A stretch of 64,000 nt of DNA. Source: Nemania diffusa. Lineage: Eukaryota > Ascomycota > Sordariomycetes > Xylariales > Xylariaceae. The stretch's first letter is position 1; every line of letters begins with the position of its first letter. Shown piece after piece: positions 1 through 11,303 of the stretch. The notes under the pieces were generated by a model, which was given only the letters and a program-made list of their open reading frames with translations, made no database searches and was not told the DNA's origin. The position numbers and the translations under genes are program-made. The stretch covers positions 1,922,001-1,986,000 of the forward strand of contig JBBPUQ010000005.1 of the NCBI GenBank assembly GCA_038501195.1. Reading direction: 5' to 3'.

Positions 1-930
1 AGTCGCGCTTAGGGCGCGGACGGTACCGCAGTGGACACCGCTGGTGGAGCCGGAGCGGCAGATGCTGGATCCGACGGCGGAGGCGGTGCTGCCCGACACG
101 GGCAGGTTGCCAGAGCCGTAGCCGTTGATCTGGCCGGTGAGGGTGGTTCCAGTGACGGTGCGGATGTAGCTCATGTCGGCGCTGCCGGGGAAGACGGAGC
201 CAGAGAAGGTTCCAAGCGACGCACCGCTGCTGGTAGTGGCAGAGCTGCCTGCGGTGCCACAGTGGCCAGCCGAAACGAAACCGGTTGTGACAGTGAAGCC
301 GACGGAGCAACGGGCGGCTCGGTTGATGATGTAGGCGTCACCACCGTAGACCGAGACGAAGGTAGTGGGCATCGCATCAACGACACGCACCTCGAACTCA
401 GACGCCTCGAGGCCGACCTGAGCGGCGAGAGCCTCGGCGTGGGCGGTGCTGTCGGCGAGGGCCTCTAGGACGAGCTTGTTGGCGGCGACGTCGACGTAGT
501 ACGCCGCGATGCCAGAGTCGGCGGTCCTTGTGCCGAGAGCGTTGACTTGGCTGATGTCCTGGTTGTCAAGGGCGAGCTTGGCCTCTTGAAGCTTGGAGAG
601 GCTGTTGGCCATGATCGCCGGAGTGGCGCCAGCGGCGGTCACCTCGGCGGCCAAGGCCTCGTCGGTGATGCCGACGTTGATCGTAGTGCCGTCCTCGGCA
701 ACCCAAGCGCCGGCGAACGAGGCACCCGTCGAGGTGCGCAGCTGCTCGATGACCTCGGTGGCCGAGAGCTCACGGGCAACACGAGCAGTGGCCTGCTTGG
801 CGTCGAGTCCCAAGTCGCGCTTCATGGCGGCCAGGATCTCGGGGTGGAGGCTGTTCGCGACCGGCGAGGGGGCACCGTAGGCAAGGGGCAGGACGGCTGC
901 CAAGAAGGCGAGGAACCCGGTGAGCTCCAT
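1..930 (-). CDS. alpha-lytic/streptogrisin-type S1 serine protease (partial, runs off left edge)
   Basis: The reading frame starts at ATG 930-928 and stays open for 310 codons to the window edge, so the C-terminus is missing. Residues 1-20 form a signal peptide (MELTGFLAFL, then AAVLPLAYGA). Residues 21 to about 195 look like a proregion with the alpha-lytic protease prodomain (the part around 151-190 is typical). The mature enzyme should begin near YGGDAYIINRAARCSVGF, which resembles the start of alpha-lytic protease and streptogrisins. Catalytic His223 lies in SAGHCG and Asp252 in ADMSYI. The catalytic Ser would lie beyond the edge. The family is secreted, made as a zymogen and folded with help of the proregion. 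It is mainly actinobacterial and proteobacterial, with scattered fungal members, so ancestral transfer is plausible but inferred. The GC-rich codons differ from the AT-richer flank. Confidence 0.9.
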   Translation of the reverse strand, partial: MELTGFLAFLAAVLPLAYGAPSPVANSLHPEILAAMKRDLGLDAKQATARVARELSATEVIEQLRTSTGASFAGAWVAEDGTTINVGITDEALAAEVTAAGATPAIMANSLSKLQEAKLALDNQDISQVNALGTRTADSGIAAYYVDVAANKLVLEALADSTAHAEALAAQVGLEASEFEVRVVDAMPTTFVSVYGGDAYIINRAARCSVGFTVTTGFVSAGHCGTAGSSATTSSGASLGTFSGSVFPGSADMSYIRTVTGTTLTGQINGYGSGNLPVSGSTASAVGSSICRSGSTSGVHCGTVRALSAT

Positions 931-1750
931 GACTAGCGTTCTGAAGACAATACTTGGGAGAAAGAGGCGTTGATATTGTAGAAGCTAAGCAGAAAGCTAG
1001 ATGAGGCGATGAGTCTGCTGCAAACTACCAGATTAGATGAGAACATGTCTACTCATTTATACTCATCGCGGCTCCAGTATCGCAACTTGCATCACGCTCT
1101 TGTTGTCGCTATCCAAGACAGCGCCTACATTAGACTGGTTGTTTCTAAATCTCTCCTTCCTAATCCGCCCCAACCGGCCGGGCGACGTTATCACAGGTTT
1201 TGATAGTATCGGCAGGATAATCCTCAAAAGGCACGTAGCTTTGGACAGATAAGCTGTTGTAACTCCAGGCTGGCACAGCCCGGTTAACAACTCACGCTTC
1301 TTACACCCCTTTAAGTTTAGCAACATGTCAAGTGAGGCCCATAGCATCCGCTTCGGATCAACCATATATCCAAATTCGGCATGTCGATGGTGACATTCTG
1401 ATCCGTGTCGTTTCTGGTTTATAGAACGGGCAGTAGACGCCTTCGGCCCGCAAGATTCAGGGCGCCGGCAGCCGACACTAGCAGGCAATCTCATGTGGAC
1501 TCCAACTACTACTATTAACGGTAATGTGCGTTTCTAGCTTTGCGGAGAACCTTGCGGGACTCCGGCTATCGTCAATAATCCTGCGCGGTACGTGCTTTGC
1601 AAGCAACCGGGGAGTAGTTTACATACCTGTTTTATCAGGTTAAGAACTCGACAACGCCAGTGGGCTCACTCAACCCTCTGTTCAGATTGGCATTATCGTT
1701 GATAGGCCAAGAGTACCGAATCAGGAAGGCAGGGGAAGAAGGTTCCTTGG

Positions 1751-1770
1751 TGTTTCTTGGTGTTTCTTGG
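1751..1770. repeat. 10-bp tandem repeat, two exact units plus a variant
   Basis: The unit tgtttcttgg occurs twice in direct succession, preceded by a near copy (ggttccttgg) at 1741-1750. It directly precedes the 73-bp duplication. Confidence 0.8.
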
Positions 1771-1771
1771 A

Positions 1772-1917
1772 GTTCAATTCCTACACTTCTAAGAGGTTGG
1801 TTGGGGCAGCCAAGCTATTGGCCGTTGTAACCCCATCTCTTGGTGTTCAATTTCCATACTTCTTACAGGCTGGTTGGGGAAGCCAAGCTATTAACCGTCG
1901 TAGCCCCATCTCTTGGT
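1772..1917. repeat. 73-bp imperfect tandem duplication
   Basis: Two units start at 1772 and 1845. Each begins gttcaatt and ends ccccatctcttgg. Most differences are C/T or G/A transitions (for example ggccgttgtaacccc against aaccgtcgtagcccc). That fits, but does not prove, mild repeat-induced point mutation. Confidence 0.75.
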
Positions 1918-2405
1918 ATCTGGTGGGCATCGAACTGCCTATACTCCGAGTTTTGTCATTGCCTTCACAACTTCCATTCCAGGTTGTTGCCAAGATGTCT
2001 GGTGTGCGCTACAATACGTTATACAGTACCTTCTCTTTCAAGCCATGTAGAAATTGTGCCAATTCGCGGAGAATGAAACTGCCGATAGCTAAATTGCCAC
2101 TCGCTGTTGGAATTATCGCTGGGCGCTCTGGTGGGTCAACACGCCGATCACAAACGGAGGCCCGGCGGCTATAAGGAGAAGGCGGGTCCGTCGCATAGCC
2201 ACGACGAGTCCGCAGACCCCCTTCGTATCACCGTGTTCAATATAGCAAGTGCAATAGTTGTAGACCCGCACTCGAGGATGGAAAGCTATCAAGCGTTGAA
2301 TCGCGAATGGTTTGTCATGATTACCAACATTGATCCTATAACCTGTCTAATATATGCAAGATAAGACAGATACCGCAGCAAAACTGTGAATGATAACTAC
2401 CTAAC

Positions 2406-2415
2406 TACCTAGGTA
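2406..2415. repeat. TACCTAGGTA palindrome, copy 1
   Basis: Perfect 10-bp palindrome in intergenic DNA, one of four exact copies in the window. Confidence 0.7.
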
Positions 2416-3454
2416 GCGAAGTTGCCATTTTGTAGGTCTATCCCATGAGGAGCCAACCGGGTCCTCCGGGGCCTAGAGCACTGTTTCACTCCCAATGCGC
2501 CTCTCGAATATATTACGTAAGGGTGAGCGTTAACGGAGCGAAAGTCGCCCTTCACCATGCCCTGTCAAGCAACGTGACAGTCATCAAGGAACGCCTTAGA
2601 TCTCCCAGACTATTAGGTATGCGTCAAATACTAATTCTCATAGAACAGAAACGCGTGATTAGTACCGAAAACGGCAGTTATAATCATCCATCCCGCATAG
2701 AAGCACTGATAACCCATATAGAATCAAGGAACTAATATGAGAGGCAACACGAAGAACAGGGGAAGATTGAAATAAGAGAAGTGAGTACAACAAATCTATA
2801 CTCGCAGTCCCAGAACTGGGAAATACAAGGAGAAACTAGTCTTGAAGACACTCACTTTAATGCAGTACGGCTAACGGTCAATTCGGTCCTCGGGGTTGAA
2901 GAGAGAGACATTGTGTACTCTCATCCACCTTACACGCCGTACGGGCGTAGGATACGGTATAGGCGCCCCCAAACATATTGCAATGGAAAATGAGTATTTG
3001 TCTGAGTGGCGGTGAAAAGAGGATGTAGTAGTTGATGAGAGCGGTCGTGGCAGCACAGAAGCGTGTCTTCAATATCTATAGAGATCTAGAGCCAAACTGT
3101 CATATCCTACGGTTTGTAGATGCTACAAGTGAGAAAAGAAATCAGATTCATCTTTATAACTATTATTCTGTGTGGCTCCTCGCCCGAATTGCCTTTATAC
3201 CTTGGAGCTTGTCGAGGAAGTCAAAGAAATAGTGCCGCGCAAAAACTAGAATAGCTGATCGAGCTTGGTAAAAACCAATCTATGTCAAGCGATTGATATT
3301 TGAGGAATAGAAGAAGCAGTCCGGCCTCCCCAATGGCCGCTATGAATAGCAATGAGCAACTCACGCTGTTGCTCCTTGATCCGGTAAACGAGGGGACCAG
3401 ATTCCAAGGGATCCTAACTTATACACATATTTCCAACCTATTTCTGAATTGGTG

Positions 3455-6400
3455 TTAGATATCGTTGTCGGATGAGTCACTGGGGTTCTCATGGCTTAGT
3501 TGATCCTCATCCACTGTGGTGCTCCTTATGCTACTCCGGTCACTGTTGTCGTCATCATCGTCATCGTCGCTATCGCCTTTATTGCTATCTGACTTCGACG
3601 TCATAGGATGGGACGAAACGCTCGAGCTATCAGCCTCAGAACTTTTATTCGAGGTATGACTGGCGTCATCAGAATTTGCAGTTCTCATTTTGAAATCGTG
3701 CGGCGGTTCGAACACGTGTATGATATCGCGATGGTGCCAGCATTTAGGGCATAGTCCAAAGTCGTAACAGACTTTACATTCATAAAAGGTACCATGCATT
3801 TCCTTTACGTTATTAGTTAGACATCATACAGTTCAATTGTGAGGACCTACCCAGAAACACCCATCGCACCACCATCCATTGTCGATGGGTTTGCGCTCCC
3901 CTTGATCTAATTCATCTGTGTCTTCTGTAGCTTGATCTGAATTGAGGCCTGCGGCGCGTCTCGAACTCAATAGAGTGGTAACTTCTTCTGGTGCCCCTGT
4001 ATGACGAGAGATCTGAAAAGGTGTCCATATTTCGTCTCCAATCCTGCACTTAACTGACCGATCAGCGCCTCGGTCGAGTAGGTGCTGAACGACGCCGGCC
4101 AGATCTGTCGGTTCACTCTCATGGGCTTGCATAAAACAGTCAAGTGAACCTCTTGCAGCCCAGCACAGTGCAGTCCAACCGTCCATGTCGGGCGTGTCGA
4201 TGTCTAGCTCTGGCAATAGTTCAAGGATTCGTTTGACGACCTGCAGGCGGCCTGCTTGTGCGGCGTAATGTAGTATAGAGCGGCCAAAGATGTCAACTTC
4301 CGCAAGCTTGGCGCCGGCCTTCTCGATGAGCCGAAAATTCACCTCTCCATTTAATGCCGCAAAGTGAATGGGCTTTCTTTTCAAATCATCTTCCACGTCG
4401 TGTATTGCTCCCCTGTCTAGTAAGGTGTGCACGGTGTTAGGGCGAGAGGAGAGAGCTGCTGCCGCTAATGGGCTGCCCACGTACCGACTCCGGGCATTAA
4501 CGTTGATATCAAGCTCTAGGAGGTAATTAATCAATTTGTCAGTATCTTTCATGTCGTCAGAAAACGGCAGGCAAGCTGCCATTAAAGGCGTCCCGTAACC
4601 AGAGGCAGAATCACAGTTGATGTCTGCTCCGTAGTCGATCAACATCTTTGCTATAGTATAATCGTAGTGTCGACAAGCTCGAAGTAGAGGCCCCTCTGCG
4701 CAACCGAGCCCTCTGCCATAAATATTTGGATCCGCACCCTGTTCGAGGAGATACGAGACAATCTCAACCCGTCCTTCTAGGACGGCTTGGCTCAACGCAG
4801 TGAAACCAAAGTTGTCTTGTTGAGTAAGGCTGGCCCCTGCCCTGACTAGTCTCTGAACAGCCCTTAAATTACCAATACCAGTACAGCCTATTAGAGCTGT
4901 TTCGCCATAATCACCAACCTGGTCGATGTCAATGCGTGTCTGAAACTCCATTAGAGCATTTAAACAGTCAAGTTCGGCTGTTTCTTCCCTATTAAAGGAG
5001 TCAAATATCAAATGAAGCGGACCATCTTTGTTCGCATCCTGCAATTTCAGATCTGCCCCCGCCTCCGCCAAGATGATAATTATGTCTGCATAGTGATAAC
5101 ATGCAGCAAACATGACTGGGGTCCAACCCGGCCACTTTGTGTCTTTTCTGGCCGCTATATTGACGTTGGCATTGTGATCAAGTAAAATTTTGACAGATTC
5201 TGTCCATCCTTTTGAAGCGGCGAGCACTGCGAGACACTAGGTAGTCAGCAATCGTAGGACATAATTGGGACTCCCAAAGCTTAGTAATAGCACGTAGGAG
5301 AGAATGCGGGTCAGGGACTCCCTGAACTAGGTAGTCTACGTCTACGAAACCTGCCAAAGAAGAAGCATATGATTTGAGAGAACATACTGAGTGGATTGGC
5401 CCCTTCAGAGCTCGAGAGATTGATATTCCGTGTATGCCCAGCCACCAGCCGCGTCAATTCCGGTGAGCTGCCGGTCATATGCAAGGGGATATTGCCGGCC
5501 TGAGTCGGTATGTTTGCATCTGCACCTTTCTCTAGGAGGATTTTGACGAGGGGTATAGATTTAACTCTAGTAGCCTCGTATAAAGCGGTCCTGCCATATT
5601 TATCGACTATATTGACGTCTGGGTCGAACTCAAGAAGAAATTCGGCGAGTTTGAATTGACTATTGGCGCAAGCCGAAGTTAATGTAGGCGATCCGTTCAT
5701 TTCATTTGTTGCATTTATGTCCACTTTATACTCAAGAAGCAATTTGGCTAGAGCAATTCTGTCCTTTTCGGGTACCGGTAGACTAGGCCTGGTCAATTCG
5801 AAAAGAAGGGGGTTGATAGATCGCGGGCTGGAAGCATTTGCCCCTTTTTCGAGTAGAAAACGACAGGATTCTATGTGACCGTTCATGAGCGCGTAACGTA
5901 AAACCGGCCCGCTTCCTAGAGAGTCCGCTGTCTCTATATCAACGCCATAATCCAAGAGAATCTGCATAGTTTTGCGATTGCCCCGAATAGCTGCTATAAT
6001 TATCGGGGACCTCCCTAGACCGTCCTGCTTCTTAGGATCTGCTCCTAGCTCAAGAAGCTTCTCTACCACACGAAAATTTCCGCTTTCACAGGCATGGCAA
6101 AGCGGGGTTAGTTTCAGCCTGATGTCAGTAGTTGGGTTCATGTTTGCTTTACCTTTTTTCACAAGCCAATCCACGATATCAGCATCCCCATGGATCACAG
6201 CTTGAAAAAATGGGGTTCTCTGAAGATAAGACTTGAACTCAACATTAGCCCCATAGCTCAATAAAATCTTGACATTTGAGATATGCCCAATACGAGAGGC
6301 CATGCAGAGAGGTGTCATTAGAGAGCCTTGGGCGAATGAAATTTCTGAGTCAGCTGGGGTGCCAATCTCAAGTAGTTTCCTGGCTAGGCGGTCGAGGCCG

Positions 6401-8679
6401 AGCCTCGCGGCTCGGAAAAGGTGCACACTTCCATGTTTCGATAGTTCATCTCTACCTTTAGGAGAAAGCCGATCGATTAGTTCTATAGCTAGAGATTCAT
6501 TCCCGCTTGAGCTCGCAGCCATTGCAATATTAAGAAGAACGGATTGAGGGAGGTCATCTTGTCCTTCTAGTTCGAGGAGATTGCTGACCAAACGAGCATT
6601 GCCAGCTCGTGCTGCTTCTTCTATGCCCAGTGTAACATCTAAACTACAGCTCGGCTCGAGAATTTCAGAATAGCCAAGGCTGATGAGGGCTACGAACGGC
6701 GATTTCCAGGGGTTCCTACTTCGATTGAATGGGTTTGAAAGTAACCACTATTCCAATCAGCAAACTTGAGACTAGTACAGCTACTTAAGTTTTACTTACA
6801 ACTGTTCTCGACCAGCGCTCAAGGTTCATCTCGGTTAATTTTTGGCGTAGTCTTTTGATTAGTTCTTTATTTGTACCGGATTGAACGATTGAGAAGTGAT
6901 AGGGCCAATATTTAACGGCATAACTGATAAATCCCAAGTCACTATCGACGATAAATAGCTGCTTAGACAACGAATCCAGCTCGTTTTGAACTCTAGTGCG
7001 TGCGAGATAGTCCAAGCACAGATGAGCTATATCGTAATGAGCAGTGCTAGCAACGCCATGCCAAAAATAGCACGGAGAACCTAGAGACGGAGTTCTAAAT
7101 ATGTCTCCTAGGCGTTGGTGTGCAAGGCGAACCCCGCTTTGCGTATTCACGGTGATCCCGGCAAACCAGGCAGTTCTTTGCCTCTGGAATCGATCGAAGA
7201 GGTCCCAATCTGGTAAAAATTTTTCTCCATTATCAACTGCGCTTCCGAGAAAGAATATTGTCGCAAACTCTTTTGATGATAATGGCCGTGTTGCGAATAA
7301 AAGGAAGGCAACTGCCAGTCGGGCTTTGTTTTGATCTGGTATGCTCCGAAGTACTCGATCAAGAACCGTCTCAAGTGTGTAAGTTCCTAAAATGCCATGG
7401 GTAGCCTCTAGCAGTAGTTCTTGAGTACTAAGATCCCGCCTAACTTGTTGCTCTGAGAGGATGGATAGCACTAATTCATCTACAGCCTCGGCACCCTCAA
7501 TTACCGGCCAAGACGACCTCGCTGTTTCTCGAATTGGAATTATAGGAGGCGGCTCAAACGCTTTGCCAATTTTCTGCCGGTTTATGATGTCATTTTGCTC
7601 GGTCTCGTTTTCTTTCTCTGACAAAGTGACATCCGTAGAAAGATCAATACTTGGCCAACCCGAGAGCTCGACTCCCAAGACGGAAGGGTTTTTGCTGGTT
7701 AGAAAAACATAAAGACGCTTTTCGCACCTTGTTGCATGTCGCGTCAGATACTGCATGAAAGCGTCCCGCGATGGTTTGGGGCAGACATCAAAATGATTGA
7801 TGACAAATTCAATATGTCCGTCCAAATTAACCACATGGAATTCAAACCAACTAAGTAGGTCGTCCTCAGTGCACGCCTGTTCTTCGTAAAGGCGATCTAA
7901 GAAAAGGTCCATGGGAGATCTTGAGTTCGACATGTGGTTCAAGAATGTCCAAAGCATATTAGACAAAGATCGAGATCTAACGTCAACAGGGTCGAAGGAA
8001 AAGTAAAAGATGAATGAAGGCCTTTTTTTGTCCCGCATAAATCTTAGGTGGTAATAGATATGCTCGGAGGCTCGCTGAACAAGGCCATCTTTGCTATTGC
8101 TTGCATAAACATAGAGCATCTGGGCTTCCCGTGGGTATAGCCATTTTAGCAACGCGTCGGGTAGTTTTAAGGGGGCAGCGATTGAGCCTGCCATGGTCAA
8201 GGGTTCCGTAAGTGTAGCTAGGCTGAGTAGAGCACGGTTTCCATTAAATGGTAGCCTCTGAGGTCGGGCAATAGAGGATGCATGACTTGCGAGTTCTATT
8301 TGAGAAATAAGTTGGCGGAGATATTGGGAAAGCTCAGGGACAAAGGCATCGTTAGCTAGGGGGGAAATTATCCCCTTTTCAAATGGATGGTCCATTAATG
8401 GCATGTAAGACTTGAGAATATTTGGTTCATTAGATAGGCTCGTAGATGAAGATGAAGATTTATAAAGACAGCACGAACCTGCAAAGGTTGTTGGCCAAGC
8501 GAAGCGCCTTCGTTTACGCTAACCAGATAGCCCCAACCGGAGAAGTGGGATGCTACAAATGATTCGTCGATTTCAAGAATGGAAAGAGCGAGGCTAGTGA
8601 GAGTCGCAAAGGTAGGCTGGATCTGACTAGATGAGCCCCCGGTTCTCTTATAAAAGAGGTGGGCTAACTTGTCTTCCAT
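3455..8679 (-). CDS. NLR-like protein: degenerate NACHT-like core, ankyrin repeats, C-terminal ZZ zinc finger
   Basis: Five exons (8679-8479, 8410-6800, 6747-5388, 5226-3851, 3802-3455) join in frame to 1631 residues. Introns are 68, 52, 161 and 48 bp; the first donor is GTTCGT. The N-terminal third is laid out like a fungal NACHT/STAND protein, but the P-loop position reads LYVYASNSKDGLVQ and the Walker B-like strand reads FVINHFDVC, so nucleotide binding is doubtful. From the third exon on there are many ankyrin repeats (for example GANPLMLAASKGWTES formed across intron 3). The C-terminus is a ZZ-type finger split by the last intron (CDGCFWEMHG, then CKVCYDFGLCPKCW). An acidic, serine-rich tail follows. 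By family, ankyrins sense or bind partners and ZZ fingers bind protein ligands. A role in fungal nonself recognition is inferred. The true start may lie upstream (see the adjoining relic). Confidence 0.85.
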
Positions 8680-8689
8680 GTCGAGGGCG

Positions 8690-9641
8690 TTGGCTTTAAT
8701 ATCGCGTTAGTAGTTCTTTTATTAAGTATACTCTAAAGATATTGTAGAGGTAATTATGCAGAGTTCATAATGCATGAGTCTAGCATCCAGTAGATTTTGC
8801 TGCTGATATTGGCCAGAATAGTAAAAGAGTACTGGATTTCACTCACTGCTTCCATCTGGATAGTTAAAAAACACCTTGGAGTGTTGGTAAATAGAACAGC
8901 TTAAACAGAGCCATGGTGAATTACAAGTATACGACACCTATTGAATATTTCTCCATGAAGACTCTTGGTTTGAGAGGCAATTGTGAGTGCCTATCCTAGG
9001 CTATTAGCACCCCCATTTCGGGAAACCGAGTGGTTAAGCCAACCTTTTTCACAATAATAGATCCCATATCGAAGGATAGGAATAGAAGCTGATGTTTCTC
9101 ATCAGAGACGAATAAGTTGCTGGCTCTCTCTAGTTCTAGATGCTTGCACTCACAGTCCTGCTTGTCCTTAACTCTGTTAAGTGATGAAGAAGGCGCTCAG
9201 ACAAGGTGCTGATTCCATTGTGACAATGTCCTGATGTTAGGATTTGTCTCGGATCGTATTTGAAGTGTATGATGCGAGAATCTCCTCTATGTCGATCGAG
9301 AAATTCACGTAGCCATCCAATAGGCTCATGGAGAGCCTGAGGATCATCGAAAACCCCGAAGACGACCACGACACTAGAACGAGGGTTGTAACTTGTAAGT
9401 AGTCTAGTCGACAGTCATAATGGAGTCTGGATATTCCTCACTCTAAATCCAATGCTTGAGGGCTGCCTTCTAGATTCTCTGCCCGCATAGCGCCAGAAAA
9501 TCGAGGTGCTGAGGCCCAAGCCACGTACAAAGGCGACTCTTGATCAACATGCTCCCCGTCAGGCATGGTATCGACCCCTTCCATAGAAAGGCTCGGCTTT
9601 GGGGAGGAATGACCTAAGCTCATGGGTAGTGCATTCGACAT
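8690..9641 (-). pseudogene. decayed alpha/beta-hydrolase-like N-terminal region of the adjoining NLR-like gene
   Basis: A frame starts at ATG 9641 and splices across 9441-9374 (GTGAGG donor, TTCTAG acceptor), giving DLDVVVVFGVFDDP. This resembles the first strand and loop of DUF676/SesB-like hydrolases found at the N-terminus of fungal NLRs. Further down, HQLLFLSFDMGSIIVKK sits where these families carry the nucleophile elbow (LLFLGHSLGGLIVKK), so the catalytic Ser is replaced. A later segment, IFNRCRILVIHHGS, resembles the usual F-G-T-P-H-R-G stretch with a deletion. Stops and frame changes near 9136, 8998 and 8905 could not be bridged by introns of plausible size. Either the domain is dead or it is spliced in a way I could not resolve. 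It ends about where the intact NLR-like frame begins, and on the same strand. Confidence 0.5.
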
Positions 9642-10020
9642 CTAGAAGCGACTGTGGTTGTGCTCTCAATGATTCTCTAGGAACAGGCCTGCCTACACTT
9701 AGGCTCTCGCAATGCGGGTCCTCTAGCATCCAGATTTGGATAGCTCGTTCCGGAATTCTGTGTTTGGGAATTATTGGCATAATAAGCTGACAGAAATTAC
9801 GTAGCTGTTCAACCCCACGTGACGCTTGCCCCCTGTTGCTGCACAGTGTAAGGACGCCTTTATATAAATATGTACATGGAAGCAACCGAATAGTGGAATT
9901 CTACTGATTCAATTAATAGAAGGCAGTATTCCTTATGTGGAGATGCACATAACAGTCTATACCCAATACTAGGTGAGAATCATATACCGGAGCCCAACCG
10001 TGGTTAGGTATTCTATTAAC

Positions 10021-10030
10021 TACCTAGGTA
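10021..10030. repeat. TACCTAGGTA palindrome, copy 2
   Basis: Exact copy just past the stop codon of the 302-residue protein gene on the minus strand. Confidence 0.7.
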
Positions 10031-10031
10031 A

Positions 10032-10940
10032 TTAGCTCTCCTTTACGACATCATCCATGACGGCATGGAAACTGATATCGGAAATCGCTTTCAAGTCGAC
10101 TGCAGCAAGGTTTTCCAGATCATAGCCAGCCAAGCATAGGTTATTTGTAGGGTTCCGTAGAGGATCAAACAGGATCGGGTCATCCTTGCTTCGTGCACCA
10201 AAGAAGCGACTGATTTCTGTCTTCCAGTCGGTTTCCACTTTGATCTCGAAGGTGCCCTGAAATTTGTTGTCGTCTTCGCGTGATATCAGAATGGCGACGC
10301 GTAAAAAAGATGGTATGCCCGTTTTAGTTGTCCTGTTTTCGTGAATGATCCAGTTAACCCCTATTTCGTTACCAAAATCATCGCACTCCGTGGCCCCGTT
10401 GAGGACAGTAGCATCAGTTGCCGTGCCTGAGGTAGTCTTTTCCCACTTCAGTGCACCTCCGATATTGGCTCCAAAGAATCCACCACTAGCACTAACTTCT
10501 GTCCCAATCGTAGATGATTCTTGCCGGAATGTCGGCGATAGAATAAAGTGACCATACGGAGCCAAACCGTGGATCCTTGGTGTAGATGCGTTTGCCTGTA
10601 TCCCATAGAATCTGAAGCTTATATTGGCGGCGGTGATACGGCGACCCATCTTCACTGCATTGAAGCTAAGGTCGTAGACCAGAAGTGTAGCGTTGTCCTC
10701 GCCCGGCTCTATGAGGCCGTGAACAACTTCGCGGGCCTTGCAGCGAACTTCTACTGCACCGCGACGTTCGGTGATGGTGGTGCGTTGATACTGTCTCGAG
10801 GGGTCGGGATCATTGCGGGTACGGTAACCACTGCCTTCATTGCCAAGCTGGCTTAGTGGGACCTCAAATGATGCTGCTTCCACGTCGGTTACACTTAAAT
10901 TTTCGGGCGACTGGTTTGTTGACACTGCTGAAGCTGACAT
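10032..10940 (-). CDS. unassigned beta-rich protein, possible partner of the divergent ankyrin-subtilase
   Basis: Single exon, 302 residues from ATG 10940. I do not recognise a named family. No signal peptide and no hydrophobic transmembrane segment are evident. Residues 1-55 are polar and probably flexible. From about 56 to 240 the sequence alternates short hydrophobic and polar runs typical of beta strands. Residues 143-172 are rich in Gly, Ser and Thr (SSTIGTEVSASGGFFGANIG), and strands follow around IPSFLRVAILIS and FQGTFEIKVET. The C-terminus (DDPILFDP, YDLENL) is acidic. The gene is divergent from the ankyrin-subtilase gene, with 363 bp between start codons, which suggests shared regulation. 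In fungi, small pore-forming or regulatory proteins are often encoded next to subtilases that process them. That this is such a substrate is inference; it could equally be an inhibitor or sensor. Confidence 0.8.
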   Translation of the reverse strand: MSASAVSTNQSPENLSVTDVEAASFEVPLSQLGNEGSGYRTRNDPDPSRQYQRTTITERRGAVEVRCKAREVVHGLIEPGEDNATLLVYDLSFNAVKMGRRITAANISFRFYGIQANASTPRIHGLAPYGHFILSPTFRQESSTIGTEVSASGGFFGANIGGALKWEKTTSGTATDATVLNGATECDDFGNEIGVNWIIHENRTTKTGIPSFLRVAILISREDDNKFQGTFEIKVETDWKTEISRFFGARSKDDPILFDPLRNPTNNLCLAGYDLENLAAVDLKAISDISFHAVMDDVVKES

Positions 10941-11303
10941 CGTTCCGCCTATAGTAGCGCGGTGTCCTGCACCAACTCATACAATTTACTATCAATTAAA
11001 GCAATGCGTATATTTCATTCGCAAGGCGGCAGACCTACCTATCTATCCTATGAATTTTCGGCTTGTCGACTCTATTTTCAGGCAGTATGCAGCTTACGCG
11101 CCCACACTTAAGACGAGGGGTAATAGTGCGCGATCATACTGGGTACATACCGAACCGTTTAGGGCGACTTTCACATTCCCTCAGCTTTCCCACAGTGTGA
11201 TGCTACCCTTGCTCGGCTAGTCAGCGCGGGGGTCAGACGAAGGAAGACTTGGGTCTGCCGGAAACCCCCTCCCTTCACTCATAAGGCGAGGCCAAGAAGG
11301 TTT
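10941..11303. promoter_or_regulatory. shared divergent promoter interval
   Basis: 363 bp separate the start codon of the unassigned 302-residue protein (minus) from that of the ankyrin-subtilase (plus). I see no clear TATA box or named operator. The assignment rests on the divergent layout alone. Confidence 0.5.

Larger units (their letters stand above)
931..3454. other. intergenic, no convincing gene
   Basis: This lies between the 5' end of the S1 protease and the 3' end of the NLR-like gene. Several short open frames occur on both strands, but none shows a recognisable domain, codon pattern or splice structure. Two small tandem repeats and one TACCTAGGTA palindrome are listed separately. 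Confidence 0.6.

Noticed and set aside
31..936. Plus-strand open frames with Gly/Arg-rich products
   Set aside because: They are antisense to the S1 protease, whose minus-strand frame has a signal peptide, proregion and catalytic motifs.
1063..1494. 143-codon minus-strand frame
   Set aside because: No domain, low-information composition, no splice context; probably chance.
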